From Nonomuraea endophytica (GTDB lineage: Bacteria > Actinomycetota > Actinomycetes > Streptosporangiales > Streptosporangiaceae): a DNA stretch of 64,000 nucleotides. The position numbers and the translations under genes are program-made. Where the stretch lies: contig NZ_JACHIN010000017.1 of NCBI RefSeq assembly GCF_014203235.1, positions 124,001 through 188,000 on the forward strand. Reading direction: 5' to 3'. Of this stretch, positions 27,222-36,421 are shown one piece after another (position 1 is the stretch's first letter; every line of letters begins with the position of its first letter). The notes under the pieces were generated by a model. That model was given only the letters and a program-made list of their open reading frames with translations, had not been told where the DNA came from and did not search any database.

Positions 27222-29162
27222 TTACTTGTTGACGTGCCGGTAAAGGAAGACGGCCGACTTCTTCAGCTGTGCCGTCGTCGCCTTGCCGGTCCGGTGCTTC
27301 TCGGCGATCGTGATCGCCTGCTTCAGCGTGGTCGCGCCGTGCACCTTGGCCGAGGAGTTGTACACGCCGTGCGCGTAGTTCAGCCACGCGGCCAGCAGCT
27401 CCCGGTCGAGCAGCGCCTTGGCCGCCTTCGACTTCGTGTTCAGCACCTTGTACGCACGGGCCAGGGTGTCGGCCTTGGTCGCCTCGGGGAAGACCTTGCT
27501 GCCGTTCTGCGCGATGGACAGGTAGCAGATCAGCGTCTTGTCCGACAGCGAGCCCTTGTTCTTCAGCGTCTCCGTGGCCCACGCCTTGGAGTTGAGCGGC
27601 TTGGTGCCCTTGCCGCGCTCGCAGGTGTCGGGGACCGGCTCCGGGTTCGGGTCGATCGCGATCGGGTCCGGGTCCGGCTGCGAGGTCGGTGTCTTGGTCG
27701 GCGTGGGGGTGGGCGTCGGCGTGGCAGTGGCCGTGGGGGTCGGCGTCGGCGTCACGGTCGGCGTCACCGTGGGCGTGGGCGTCGGGGTCGGCGACTGGGT
27801 CGGCTTCGGCGGGGTGGCCTTGGCCAGGTCGATCCGCGGCGTGGTGACCTGGGGGCCGCCTTCTGCCGAGTAGGTGATCGGCTTGCCGGTGGTGTGGAGC
27901 TTGGCCAGGATCTGCGCCGGGCTGTAGGCCGGGTAGGCCTGCTTCACCACGGCGAAGGCGCCCGCGACGTGCGGGGCGGCCATCGAGGTGCCGTTCTTGT
28001 TGCCGTAGGTGTTGTTCGGCACCGAGGAGTTGATGCCGACGCCCGGCGCGAACAGGTCCAGCAGCGCGCCGCGGTTGCTGAACGGCGCGACGGCGTCGCC
28101 GTCGTCGGTGGCGCCCACGGTGACGGCGGTGGAGATGCAGGCCGGGCTGCTGACGCCGTCCTGGAAGTAGGAGTTGCCTGAGGCGATGACCGTGGCCACA
28201 CCGAGGGCCGCGAGCGCGTCGATGTTCGGCTTGATGGTGGCGGCGTCGCCCGTGTCACAGTGGGCGGTGAACTTCTTGTTGCCCCCCAGGCTCATGTTGA
28301 CCGCGACGACGTTGTTCGCGGTGGCGACCTTCGCCAGGTACTCCAGCGCCAGCTTCTGGTCGGAGTCGAAGCTGAGGTAGCAGGGCGCCGGGATGCCGAA
28401 GCCCCGGCAGACGCTCTCGGTGACGATGCGGCTGAAGACCTGGATCGGCATGATCTTGGCCTCGGGGGCCACGCCGTTGGCCGGGGCGCCGGTGGTCTTC
28501 TTGCCGGCCGCGATGCCGGCCACGTGGGAGCCGTGGGAGCACTGGTTGACGCCGCCGGCGATGCACCGCTGGGTCTCGGCGTTGGCCGCGCCCGGCCCGA
28601 TCTGCTTGTTCTGCCTGTTCGGGCAGAGCGACTCGGACTTGTAGGCGCTGTTCTGGAACTTCGTGGAGAAGCACGCGTCGCCGACCAGCCGCCCCGCGAG
28701 GAAGGGGTGGTCGCTGTCGACGCCGGTGTCCAGGACGGCGACGGTGTAGCCCTTGCCGGTCCAGCCGGCCTCGTTCGCCTTGTCCGAGCCGATCAGCTTG
28801 GTGCTGGCGTCGAGCGTGGCCGCGCTGAGCTCGTCCTTCTGGATGGACTTGATGCGGCTGTCGTCCTTCAGCGCCGTGAGCGTCGCCGCGTCCACCTCCG
28901 CGACGAAGAACTTCGCCGAGGCGTCCTTCTCGATCACGTCGGCCTTGGCTGACGCCTTCTCGGCGTCGGCCGCGACGGCCTGGACGCTGGCGCCGGGCGC
29001 CAGCTCGATGATCGCGCGGACGGCCTCCGTCTTCGCTTCCTGCTTTAACTCCGCGCTGACGACCGGGTCAGCGGCGGCCGCCTGGGCGGCCGGGGCCACC
29101 ACGAGGGCGGCCGAGGTCGCCGCCAGCGCGACCGCGCCGGCGAGCAGAGACCGTAGTCTCAC
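27222..29162 (-). CDS. Secreted subtilisin-like serine protease with PT linker and novel C-terminal domain
   Basis: A 646-residue S8 protease. It has a signal peptide ending AAQA, an inhibitor-like propeptide (about residues 35-120), and a catalytic domain with Asp in VLDTGVDSDHP, His in SHGSHVAGIAAG, and Ser in NGTSMAAPHVAG. A linker of about 60 residues of Pro-Thr repeats follows. The last about 130 residues (CERGKGTKPLNSKAW onward) are shared only with the neighbouring paralogue. GTG 29162 with GGAGG is chosen; upstream codons are untypical. The protein is exported, and the inserted cysteines suggest disulfides. Confidence 0.88.
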   Translation of the reverse strand: MRLRSLLAGAVALAATSAALVVAPAAQAAAADPVVSAELKQEAKTEAVRAIIELAPGASVQAVAADAEKASAKADVIEKDASAKFFVAEVDAATLTALKDDSRIKSIQKDELSAATLDASTKLIGSDKANEAGWTGKGYTVAVLDTGVDSDHPFLAGRLVGDACFSTKFQNSAYKSESLCPNRQNKQIGPGAANAETQRCIAGGVNQCSHGSHVAGIAAGKKTTGAPANGVAPEAKIMPIQVFSRIVTESVCRGFGIPAPCYLSFDSDQKLALEYLAKVATANNVVAVNMSLGGNKKFTAHCDTGDAATIKPNIDALAALGVATVIASGNSYFQDGVSSPACISTAVTVGATDDGDAVAPFSNRGALLDLFAPGVGINSSVPNNTYGNKNGTSMAAPHVAGAFAVVKQAYPAYSPAQILAKLHTTGKPITYSAEGGPQVTTPRIDLAKATPPKPTQSPTPTPTPTVTPTVTPTPTPTATATPTPTPTPTKTPTSQPDPDPIAIDPNPEPVPDTCERGKGTKPLNSKAWATETLKNKGSLSDKTLICYLSIAQNGSKVFPEATKADTLARAYKVLNTKSKAAKALLDRELLAAWLNYAHGVYNSSAKVHGATTLKQAITIAEKHRTGKATTAQLKKSAVFLYRHVNK

Positions 29163-29181
29163 TGTTCCTCCGAGGGTAGGC

Positions 29182-29205
29182 GCCCGCCCGGACACACGGG
29201 CGGGC
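29182..29205 (-). promoter_or_regulatory. Leader hairpin near the subtilase start
   Basis: GCCCGCCCG-GACACA-CGGGCGGGC forms a perfect 9-bp stem with a 6-nt loop, about 20 nt upstream of the GTG. It could affect translation or mRNA stability. Confidence 0.45.
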
Positions 29206-29418
29206 ATGAGGCAGTGGGACGCCGTCTGCGGCGTGGCGCGCCGAAGCAGAGCTCTGATATTGGAAAGCCCCCCAAATAGCTCATGCGCCGATTTGGCTGA
29301 TGACAGCCGGAAAAATCCCCACATGTGATGGTCGTGGGGCCTGAGCTTACTGAGGGACCTGCGTGGTTTGGGGGGTTTGAGATGGCTCCGTTATGCGGAT
29401 ATCAGCAGTTCCGGATGG

Positions 29419-31260
29419 TTAGCTGGCCTTAAGGGTTTTTGTGGATTTTGTAAGCTGAGCTGTCGAGGACTTGGCGCTCAGGCGGACCTTCTCCGCCGCC
29501 TGGAGGGCCTGGAGGGTGCCGGTGCCGTTCGACCAGTTCAGCCAGCCCCGCAGCAACGCCGCGTCCAGCTTCGCCCGTGCGCCTGACGTGCCCTTCAGCA
29601 CCCGGTACGCCGTGCCGAGCGACGAGGCCTTGGTCACCTCGGGGAACACCTTGCTGGACTTGCCGGCCATCCGCAGGTAGCAGGTGAGCGTGGCGTCCGG
29701 GATCGTGCCGCTGCTGCGGTGGATCTCGACGGCCCACTGCTTGGCGGTCAGCTTCTTGCTCGCCGTACCCCTCTTGCAGATGGCGGCGGACGGGGTGGCC
29801 TTCACGGTCACGGTCACCGTCACGGTGGGCAGCGGGACGGGGCTGGGCTGGGCGTTGTCCGGCTGGGGCTCGGGGGAGGGGCCGCTGGGGCCCGGGTCGG
29901 GGTTTCCCGGGTCCGGGTTCTCCGGGTCGGGGTCTTCCGGGTTTCCGGGCGTGGGGGTCTGTTCGATCGGCGGGCCGGGGGTGGCGCCGGTCAGGGCGGC
30001 CAGCAGGTCCAGGCGCGGCGTGGTGACACCGCCGTAGGTGTAGGGGCGGCCGGTCGTCCTCAGCTTCTCGATCAGCTCCGGCATCGGCGCCTGCGGGTTC
30101 TGCGCCTTCAATACGGCCAGCGCCCCCGCCACATGCGGCGCGGCCATCGAGGTCCCGCTGTAGGAGGTCATCTGGTCGTCGGGCACCGAAGAGTCGATGT
30201 CCACGCCCGGCGCGAACAGGTCCAGCAAGGCCCCGCTGTTGGAGAAGTCGGCGATCTTGTCGCCGTCGTCGTTGGCGCCGACGGCCACGGTCGAGGAGAC
30301 GCAGGCCGGGAAGGAGGCGCCGGTGAAGGACTCGTTGCCCGCGGCGACCACTGTGGCCACGCCCTTCGCCAGCAGGTCGTCGACCTTGGGCTTGAACGCG
30401 GCGCCCTCTTCGCTGGTGTCGCAGGAGGCCGGCGTCGGCCAGCCGCCCAGGCTGAGGTTGACCGCTGCGATCGGGCGGGCGGCGGCCAGCGTGGCGACGT
30501 GGTCCATGGCCAGGCGCAGCGAGGACTCGTACGCCGCCAGGCACGACGGCGCGCCGCAGGCCTCCGCGTCGTTGATCCGGCTGAACACCTGGACGGCGAT
30601 GATCCCGGCCCCGGGCGCCACGCCGCCGCTGCCCGCGGCGATGCCGGCCACGTGGGTGCCGTGGTCGCAGATGTTCACGCCGCCGAGCATGCACTTGTCG
30701 ATCTCGACGTCGGCCGCGCCGGGGCCGAGCTGCGTCGTCGAGCCGTTCGGGCACAGCGACTCCACGCCCTGGTCGACGGCGGAGAAGCAGGCCTCGTCGA
30801 CGATGCGGTTCTGGAAGAACGGGTGGTCGCGGTCGATGCCGGTGTCCAGGATCGCGACCGTCTGGCCGGTGCCGGTGAAGCCCTGCGCGTGCGCCTGGTC
30901 GGCGCCGATCTGCTTGAGGCTGGAGGAGAGCGTGGGCGGGTAGGCGCGGTCGCGGCGGACGGCGGTGACCCTGGGGTCCTCGGCTAACTTCGCGAGCTCT
31001 TCGGCGGTGCCGTTCACGACCACGAACGGCTGCGTCGCCGGCTGCAGAACGACCTGCACGTCGCTCTGCGCGGCGGCGCTGGCGATCGGGGCGTTCTGGG
31101 CCGGGTCGGTCAGCTCGACGATGGCGCGTACCGGGCCGGTGCCGACGGCGATGCCCTCTTCGAGCTTGTCGGAGACCGGGGGCGGGTCGTCGGCGAAAGC
31201 GGGGGTGGCCGGGAGTACGGCGAGCAGGGCCGCTGCCGCGATCAGGCGTCGAAGTCGCAC
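29419..31260 (-). CDS. Second secreted subtilisin-like protease, paralogue of the first
   Basis: A 613-residue S8 protease. It has a signal peptide (LLAVLPATPAFA), a propeptide, and a catalytic triad in ILDTGIDRDHP, DHGTHVAGIAAG and SGTSMAAPHVAG. A Pro/Gly/Asp-rich linker follows, then a C-terminal domain starting CKRGTASKKLTAKQW that aligns with that of the upstream paralogue (shared CYL, SKVFPE, TKA, AYRVL, WLN). GTG start with GGAGG upstream. The pair looks like a tandem duplication with different linkers (PT repeats against DPENPDPG repeats). Confidence 0.88.
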   Translation of the reverse strand: MRLRRLIAAAALLAVLPATPAFADDPPPVSDKLEEGIAVGTGPVRAIVELTDPAQNAPIASAAAQSDVQVVLQPATQPFVVVNGTAEELAKLAEDPRVTAVRRDRAYPPTLSSSLKQIGADQAHAQGFTGTGQTVAILDTGIDRDHPFFQNRIVDEACFSAVDQGVESLCPNGSTTQLGPGAADVEIDKCMLGGVNICDHGTHVAGIAAGSGGVAPGAGIIAVQVFSRINDAEACGAPSCLAAYESSLRLAMDHVATLAAARPIAAVNLSLGGWPTPASCDTSEEGAAFKPKVDDLLAKGVATVVAAGNESFTGASFPACVSSTVAVGANDDGDKIADFSNSGALLDLFAPGVDIDSSVPDDQMTSYSGTSMAAPHVAGALAVLKAQNPQAPMPELIEKLRTTGRPYTYGGVTTPRLDLLAALTGATPGPPIEQTPTPGNPEDPDPENPDPGNPDPGPSGPSPEPQPDNAQPSPVPLPTVTVTVTVKATPSAAICKRGTASKKLTAKQWAVEIHRSSGTIPDATLTCYLRMAGKSSKVFPEVTKASSLGTAYRVLKGTSGARAKLDAALLRGWLNWSNGTGTLQALQAAEKVRLSAKSSTAQLTKSTKTLKAS

Positions 31261-31339
31261 TCGTCCTCCGATGGGGGATGATCTCGGAGTTTAGGGGGAA
31301 TTGCCCCGCAAGCCCAGAGGTAGCCCTGAGGTGGTGCGC

Positions 31340-31390
31340 GCAATCTGAGGCCCCCTCGCCTGGCAGGGGGCTGAGGGGGCCTCAGATTGC
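31340..31390 (-). terminator. Perfect 18-bp inverted repeat after glgB
   Basis: GCAATCTGAGGCCCCCTC and GAGGGGGCCTCAGATTGC are exact complements flanking a 15-nt loop. It lies 76 nt beyond the glgB stop and has no U-tract. It insulates the protease genes from glgB. Confidence 0.75.
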
Positions 31391-31466
31391 TGGGGGGAAG
31401 CGTAAGGATGACCGGCTTGTCGGGGCAATGGGTGAAGATCCCTTTTAAGCCTCGCTTGAGCTTCCG

Positions 31467-33650
31467 TTAAGGTGCGTTCTTCTCCTCGGGTTCCGCGGCG
31501 GGCCGGCCTTCGCTGTGGAGCCACACCGCGCCCAGCGGCGGCACCCGCAGCACGGTCGAGTACGGCAGGCCGTGCCGCGACTCCTCGACCGCCTCCACCC
31601 CGCCGAGGTTGCCCACGCCGCTGCCCGCGTACTCGAAGGCGTCGGTGTTGACGACCTCTTCCCACCGCCCGCCGTACGGCAGGCCGAGCCGATAGTCCTC
31701 GTGCGGCGAGCCGCTGAAGTTGACCACGCACGCCACCGCGGCCCCGTCGGCCGCATAGCGGACGAAGGAGAAGGTGTTGCCGGAGGCGTCGTCGGCGTCG
31801 ATCCACCGGAACCCCTCCGGCGAGCAGTCCTGCTCCCACAGCGGCGGCGTCCGCCGGTAGACCTCGTTGAGGTCGCGCACCAGCTTCTGCACGCCCTTGT
31901 GCCCGTCGAACTCCAGCACCCACCAGTCGAGCCCGCGCTCCTCCGACCACTCCGAGCCCTGGCCGAACTCGCCGCCCATGAACAGCAGCTGCTTGCCCGG
32001 ATGCGCCCACATGAACGCCAGCAGCGCCCGCAACTGCGCGAAGCGCTGCCACTCGTCGCCGGGCATCTTGCCGAGCAGCGAACCCTTGCCGTGCACGACC
32101 TCGTCGTGGGAGAGCGGGAGCACGAAGTTCTCGCTGTAGGCGTACATGAGCGAGAACGTCATCTGATGGTGGTGGTACTGGCGGAAGATCGGCTCGTGCC
32201 GGAGGTAGGCGAGCGTGTCGTGCATCCAGCCCATGTTCCACTTGAAGCCGAAGCCGAGTCCGCCCAGGTGAACCGGCCGGGAGACGCCCGGCCAGGCGGT
32301 CGATTCCTCGGCCACGGTCGAGATGCCCGGCGCCTCCCGGTAGGCGACGGCGTTCATCTCCTTCAGGAACTCCACCGCGTCGAGGTTCTCCCGCCCGCCG
32401 AACATGTTGGGCGTCCACTCGCCCTCGCGGCGCGAGTAGTCGAGGTAGAGCATCGAGGCCACCGCGTCCACGCGCAGCCCGTCGATGTGGAACTCCCTGA
32501 GCCAGTAGACCGCGTTGGCCACCAGGAAGTTGCGGACCTCGGTGCGGCCGAAGTCGAAGACGTAGGTGCCCCAGTCGGGGTGTTCGCCGCGGGCGGGGTC
32601 GGCGTGCTCGTACAGCGGGGTGCCGTCGAAGCGGGCCAGCGCCCACTCGTCCATGGGGAAGTGCGCGGGCACCCAGTCGAGCAGGACGCCGATCCCGGCC
32701 TGGTGCAGCCGGTCGACGAGGTATCGGAACTCGTCCGGCGTCCCGAAGCGCGCGGTCGGCGCGTAATAGGAGGTGACCTGATAGCCCCAGGAGCCGCCGA
32801 AGGGATGCTCGGCCACCGGCATGAACTCGACGTGCGTGAAGCCCATCTCGCTGACATAGTCCGTCAGCTGTTCGGCCAGCTCGCGATAGCCGAGTCCGGG
32901 CTTCCACGAGCCCAGATGCACCTCGTACACGCTCATCGGCCGCTGCTGCGCCGGTTCGGCGGCGCGCTCGTCCATCCATCGCGCGTCGTCCCAGGTGTAG
33001 TGCGACTGCTCGACCACCGAGGCGGTCTGCGGCGGCGTCTCGGTCCGCCGGGCCATCGGGTCGGCCTTGTCACGCCACACCCCGTCAGCCCCGAGGATCT
33101 GGAACTTGTAGTGCTCCCCGGCCCCCACACCCGGCACGAACAGCTCCCACACGCCCGTCCGCCCCAGCGAGCGCATCGGGTGCCCAACCCCGTCCCAGTG
33201 GTTGAAATCGCCCACCACCCTGATGCCGCGCGCGTTGGGCGCCCACACGGAGAAGGCGGTGCCCTCCGCCTCCTCGTGGGTCATCACCCGCGCGCCCAGC
33301 GCCTCCCAGAGCCGCTCGTGGCGGCCCTCGCCGATCAGGTGCAGGTCGATCTCGCCCAGCGTGGGCCAGTAACGGTAGGGGTCCTTCGTCTCGTACGGCT
33401 CGCCGCCCCCATAGCGGATCCGCAATGTGTATCCGGGCACCTTGTCCAGGCCGGGCACCATGACCTCGAACACCCCGTGCGCCACGTGCTCCATGACATG
33501 CGAACCGCCGTCGTCGAGCACCACCTCCACCCGCTCGGCCAGCGGGCGCAGCGTACGGAAGGTGACCCCGCCGCCGCCGGGGTGGGCGCCGAGGATGGAA
33601 TGCGGATCATGATGTGCCCCGCCCGCGAGGCGGTCGAGCTCTGTCCTCAT
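31467..33650 (-). CDS. glgB: 1,4-alpha-glucan branching enzyme
   Basis: A 727-residue GH13 branching enzyme with two N-terminal CBM48-like domains, a TIM barrel and a C-terminal all-beta domain. The catalytic nucleophile Asp is in [10 protein letters not shown], the acid Glu in [11 protein letters not shown], and the third Asp in [15 protein letters not shown] 33650 has GGGGAG seven nt upstream; two codons further upstream are possible. It adds alpha-1,6 branches to the glucan made by GlgE. It is co-directional with mak-treS-glgE but 8.4 kb away. Confidence 0.93.
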   Translation of the reverse strand: MRTELDRLAGGAHHDPHSILGAHPGGGGVTFRTLRPLAERVEVVLDDGGSHVMEHVAHGVFEVMVPGLDKVPGYTLRIRYGGGEPYETKDPYRYWPTLGEIDLHLIGEGRHERLWEALGARVMTHEEAEGTAFSVWAPNARGIRVVGDFNHWDGVGHPMRSLGRTGVWELFVPGVGAGEHYKFQILGADGVWRDKADPMARRTETPPQTASVVEQSHYTWDDARWMDERAAEPAQQRPMSVYEVHLGSWKPGLGYRELAEQLTDYVSEMGFTHVEFMPVAEHPFGGSWGYQVTSYYAPTARFGTPDEFRYLVDRLHQAGIGVLLDWVPAHFPMDEWALARFDGTPLYEHADPARGEHPDWGTYVFDFGRTEVRNFLVANAVYWLREFHIDGLRVDAVASMLYLDYSRREGEWTPNMFGGRENLDAVEFLKEMNAVAYREAPGISTVAEESTAWPGVSRPVHLGGLGFGFKWNMGWMHDTLAYLRHEPIFRQYHHHQMTFSLMYAYSENFVLPLSHDEVVHGKGSLLGKMPGDEWQRFAQLRALLAFMWAHPGKQLLFMGGEFGQGSEWSEERGLDWWVLEFDGHKGVQKLVRDLNEVYRRTPPLWEQDCSPEGFRWIDADDASGNTFSFVRYAADGAAVACVVNFSGSPHEDYRLGLPYGGRWEEVVNTDAFEYAGSGVGNLGGVEAVEESRHGLPYSTVLRVPPLGAVWLHSEGRPAAEPEEKNAP

Positions 33651-33757
33651 CGGCATGCTCCCCACAGTGCCCTACAACGGCCGTCTGCCTCAGCCCCTGC
33701 CCGCTTTCACGATGGGAATCCCCGAAAGTGCGAAATCACGGCATCGAAATACAGATG

Positions 33758-33772
33758 ACCTGGTGCCCAGGT
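33758..33772. promoter_or_regulatory. Short palindrome between glgB and the DUF4328 gene
   Basis: ACCTGG-TGC-CCAGGT is a perfect 6-bp-arm palindrome in the 169-bp divergent promoter region. It is a possible operator, but no binding protein can be named. Confidence 0.3.
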
Positions 33773-33819
33773 ACTCGACATACTGACGCAACCCCCACCG
33801 GAACGCACGAGGACCCGCC

Positions 33820-34527
33820 ATGCACCCCCTCAACCCCATGCGCCGCGTGCGACCCGTCCGTGGCGCGGCCACGCTCGCCGTCGCCCTGCTCGTCGCCGAC
33901 TCCGTGGTCGGCCTGGCCGCGGCCGGCATCGACCTGTGGGTCGCCGGGCTCATGGACCAGGTCGCCGCCGACCCCTTCTCCGTCACTGAGGCCGAGCTGA
34001 CCTGGACGGACGTGATCTGGGCCGGGTCGGGTCTGGTCGAGATGGCCGCCCGCCTGGCCGCCATCGCCGCGTTCCTGTTCTGGCTCTTTCGCGCCCGCGA
34101 CAACGCCGAGGCGCTCAGCCCCGAGCACCACCAGCACTCGCGCACGTGGCTCGTGCTCGGCTGGCTCGTGCCCGTCGTCAACCTCTGGTTCCCCAAGCAG
34201 ATCGTGGACGACATCTGGATCGTCTCCACGCCCGGCAGGGTCCAGGGCGTCGGCCTCATCCACGCCCGCCGCCCCGGCCTGGTGTGGGCCTGGTGGCTGG
34301 CGTGGCTCTGCGGCTGGCTGGGCTCGAACGTGGCCGGGCGGCTGCTGTTCGCCGGGGAAGACCCGGAGGACCTCGCCCGCGCCGCCCGGTTCGACGTGGT
34401 CGGCATCGCGCTCTACTGGATCGCCGCCGCGCTGGCCATCGCGGTCATTCTGAGGATCACGGCCATGCAGGAGGCCGGCCGTACTGCGGTTAATGCGGGT
34501 TATTCGCCGTCACATCCCGTGGCGTGA
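33820..34527 (+). CDS. DUF4328 domain membrane protein
   Basis: A 235-residue protein with four predicted membrane helices. The DUF4328 core is visible as FLFWLFRARDNAEAL, WLVLGWLVPVVNLWFPKQIV and DDIWIVSTPG. The family is widespread in actinobacteria and has no known function. ATG start. It overlaps the convergent amine-oxidase-like gene by 38 bp at the 3' end. Confidence 0.8.
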   Translation: MHPLNPMRRVRPVRGAATLAVALLVADSVVGLAAAGIDLWVAGLMDQVAADPFSVTEAELTWTDVIWAGSGLVEMAARLAAIAAFLFWLFRARDNAEALSPEHHQHSRTWLVLGWLVPVVNLWFPKQIVDDIWIVSTPGRVQGVGLIHARRPGLVWAWWLAWLCGWLGSNVAGRLLFAGEDPEDLARAARFDVVGIALYWIAAALAIAVILRITAMQEAGRTAVNAGYSPSHPVA

Positions 34528-35641
34528 TGCGGAAACCCTGCCAGTGGACCGGCATCGGGTCGGCGTCCTCGTCCCTGGCGACGTGGTGGTAGCCGACGTT
34601 CACCCAGATCACCGGGTCCTTGACGCGCTCGCGGCCGGCGTACTGGTCGACGGACTTGCCGCATCTGGGAGCCACGTTGTAGGTGGCCAGGCGCTCACAG
34701 GAGCGGTACTGGGTCACGTAGAGGTCGGCGCGGGTGAACGCCTCGTCCGACGGGCCGCGGTACTGCGCGCTGTCGGAGTTGTTGATCTCCCAGCTGACCG
34801 GGTGCCGATCGGTGTTGCGCACCTTCGGATCGACCACGCGCCACCAGCGCATCCGCTGGTTGACCGCCTTGGTCTCGCGGCGTAGCACGGTCCGCTTCAG
34901 CGCCCGCTTCTTCGTCTTGTTTCCCGCGAAGTCGTACTGCTCCACGACGTCGCGGGAGGCGCCCTGGATGTCGAAGTCCATCCGCCAGAACACGTTGTGG
35001 CTGTGGGACTCCTCGAAATGCCTGCTGCCCACCCCGATCGGCCAGCCGTGCTTGGGCGCCGTCGTCGTGCCCGCCAGCGAGCCGGTCGCGCCCACGCGCG
35101 GCGTGATCGAGCCGTCGTCGCCGAACACGAACTCGGCGATGTACGTATACCAGCCCACCTGGTAGGCCGACAGCACGACGAGCTCGCGTCCCTGCTTCGA
35201 CCTGCGCAGATCCGGGTCGCCGAAGCCGTCCTTGAGGTAGGCGTGGCCGCGCGGCCTGGTCGTCACGCACACCACCTGCTTGCGCCGTTCGCCGCCAGGA
35301 CAGTCGGCGTCGGTGAGCGGGATCGCCGCCGAGCCCAGCGAGCCGATGTCGTGGTAGCGGGGCTCGCCCGAGTCGTACGGCACGTGGATCTGCGCCAGCG
35401 CCGCGCTCCGCAGCACGCTCACGGCCGGCGAGCCCTTGGGCACGTACGTGACCCGGTTGAGCGTCAGCCCCTCGATCGTGCGCATCTCCCAGCACAGCTG
35501 CCAGCGCGCCCCGCTGGGAAGCTCCTGGTCGACCAGGTACGGCGAGCCGCACGGACGCTCCGCGGAAGCAGCGCCGGAGGCGAGGGGTGTGACGGAACCG
35601 GCGGCGGCCACGAAGACCGCCAGAGCGAGTTGCAGGAACAA
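34490..35641 (-). CDS. Secreted copper amine oxidase catalytic-domain protein with altered cofactor motif
   Basis: A 383-residue exported protein: signal peptide (about residues 1-27), then a beta-sandwich resembling the copper amine oxidase catalytic domain. Family landmarks in order are VPYDSGEPRYHDIG (catalytic Asp98), the DADCPGG segment, the cofactor strand WYTYIAEFVFGDDGSI (Tyr165, with N-Y-D/E changed to W-Y-T), copper ligands His213 and His215 in HSHNVFWRMDFDIQG, and the third His at 352/353 before DPMPVHWQGF. Full enzymes have about 640 residues with N-terminal N2/N3 domains; those are absent here but resemble the preceding gene. TTG 35641 follows the upstream stop by one base, with GGAG upstream. 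Confidence 0.7.
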   Translation of the reverse strand: MFLQLALAVFVAAAGSVTPLASGAASAERPCGSPYLVDQELPSGARWQLCWEMRTIEGLTLNRVTYVPKGSPAVSVLRSAALAQIHVPYDSGEPRYHDIGSLGSAAIPLTDADCPGGERRKQVVCVTTRPRGHAYLKDGFGDPDLRRSKQGRELVVLSAYQVGWYTYIAEFVFGDDGSITPRVGATGSLAGTTTAPKHGWPIGVGSRHFEESHSHNVFWRMDFDIQGASRDVVEQYDFAGNKTKKRALKRTVLRRETKAVNQRMRWWRVVDPKVRNTDRHPVSWEINNSDSAQYRGPSDEAFTRADLYVTQYRSCERLATYNVAPRCGKSVDQYAGRERVKDPVIWVNVGYHHVARDEDADPMPVHWQGFRITPRDVTANNPH

Positions 35642-35642
35642 G

Positions 35643-36296
35643 TCACCACTCCAGGGTGTGAACCTTCTTGGCGGACAGGTCGATGACGATGCGGCTGGTG
35701 TCGAGGTGCTTGCCGTCGGGCAGCCGGACGAACAGCCGCACGCACCGGTGGGTGGCGCACGGCCCGCCGGGCTGGGAGTAGATGAGCCCGCGCAGCCCCA
35801 GGTCGGCGGCCGAGCGCAGCTCGCGACCCGCGGCATTGGCGTAGGCGCGCCGCACGCCCCTGCCGAGCTTGGGGTGGGCCAGCAGCAGCTCGGCGGCGGT
35901 GGTCTCCTCGCGGCGCGAGGGCGGCGGCTGCACGCCCTTGCCCCGGGTCTCCCTGACGATCTTGTTGTCGCCGAGGTCGACCGTGCGCACGATGAGCGAG
36001 TCGTCGGCGTAGTCGTAGAGGTAGGCCTCCGCCCTGCGGTCGTCCTCGGCCTTGTCGTCGTCGCGCTCGACGTAGAGCAGTTCGACGCGGCCGGCCTTCA
36101 TGTGCTCCTGGGAGGGCCCGGTCGCGATCGTGCCCGCGCGGCTGATCTCGCCGGGGGTCAGCGGATCGCCCGGCGAGGGCGCCGTCCGCGCGGTCCGCGC
36201 GGCTTCCGGGGCGTCTTCACCGGTGAGCAGTACGGCCGCGCCGGCGAACAGCGAGACTCCGGTGGCCGCGGCCGCCACCACAACAACGCGCCGCAT
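35643..36296 (-). CDS. Membrane-anchored protein resembling the copper amine oxidase N3 domain
   Basis: A 217-residue protein with one N-terminal hydrophobic helix (VVVVAAAATGVSLFAGAAVL). The globular part contains RAEAYLYDYADDSLIVRTVD, then GKGVQPPPSRREETTAAELL with AHPKLG following. This is the layout of the N2/N3 domains of copper amine oxidases (strand, VDL turn, VQPPxxxEE, helix). ATG 36296 has AAAGGAGG upstream. It is translationally coupled to the gene encoding the catalytic domain (TGA-C-TTG), so the two probably form a two-subunit enzyme or relic. Confidence 0.6.
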   Translation of the reverse strand: MRRVVVVAAAATGVSLFAGAAVLLTGEDAPEAARTARTAPSPGDPLTPGEISRAGTIATGPSQEHMKAGRVELLYVERDDDKAEDDRRAEAYLYDYADDSLIVRTVDLGDNKIVRETRGKGVQPPPSRREETTAAELLLAHPKLGRGVRRAYANAAGRELRSAADLGLRGLIYSQPGGPCATHRCVRLFVRLPDGKHLDTSRIVIDLSAKKVHTLEW

Positions 36297-36382
36297 GCCG
36301 CCTCCTTTACCCTTCGTTAGACAATGCCTACGAAGAGTAGTGGTTTGTGGTGTAGTCCCGGCCGGCAATCGCCGATATCAGG

Positions 36383-36413
36383 TTGACCTCAAGTCGAGTC
36401 GAGCTTTTATCGT
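36383..36413 (+). promoter_or_regulatory. MerR-type promoter with 19-bp spacer and internal dyad
   Basis: TTGACC (36383-36388) and TATCGT (36408-36413) are separated by 19 bp, the spacing typical of MerR-family-controlled promoters. An imperfect dyad (7 of 10 pairs) covers 36386-36405, with the left half ACCTCAAGT as in SoxR/CueR-type sites. The -10 box ends 8 nt before the exporter ATG, so the transcript may be leaderless. Confidence 0.5.
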
Positions 36414-36421
36414 CCCTTTGC

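Noticed and set aside
25767-28181. 804-residue plus-strand frame
   Set aside because: It is antisense to SppA and the first subtilase, both with intact catalytic motifs. The composition is typical of a high-GC shadow frame.
31515-33758. 747-residue plus-strand frame
   Set aside because: Antisense to glgB, which is complete and conserved. No domain is recognisable.
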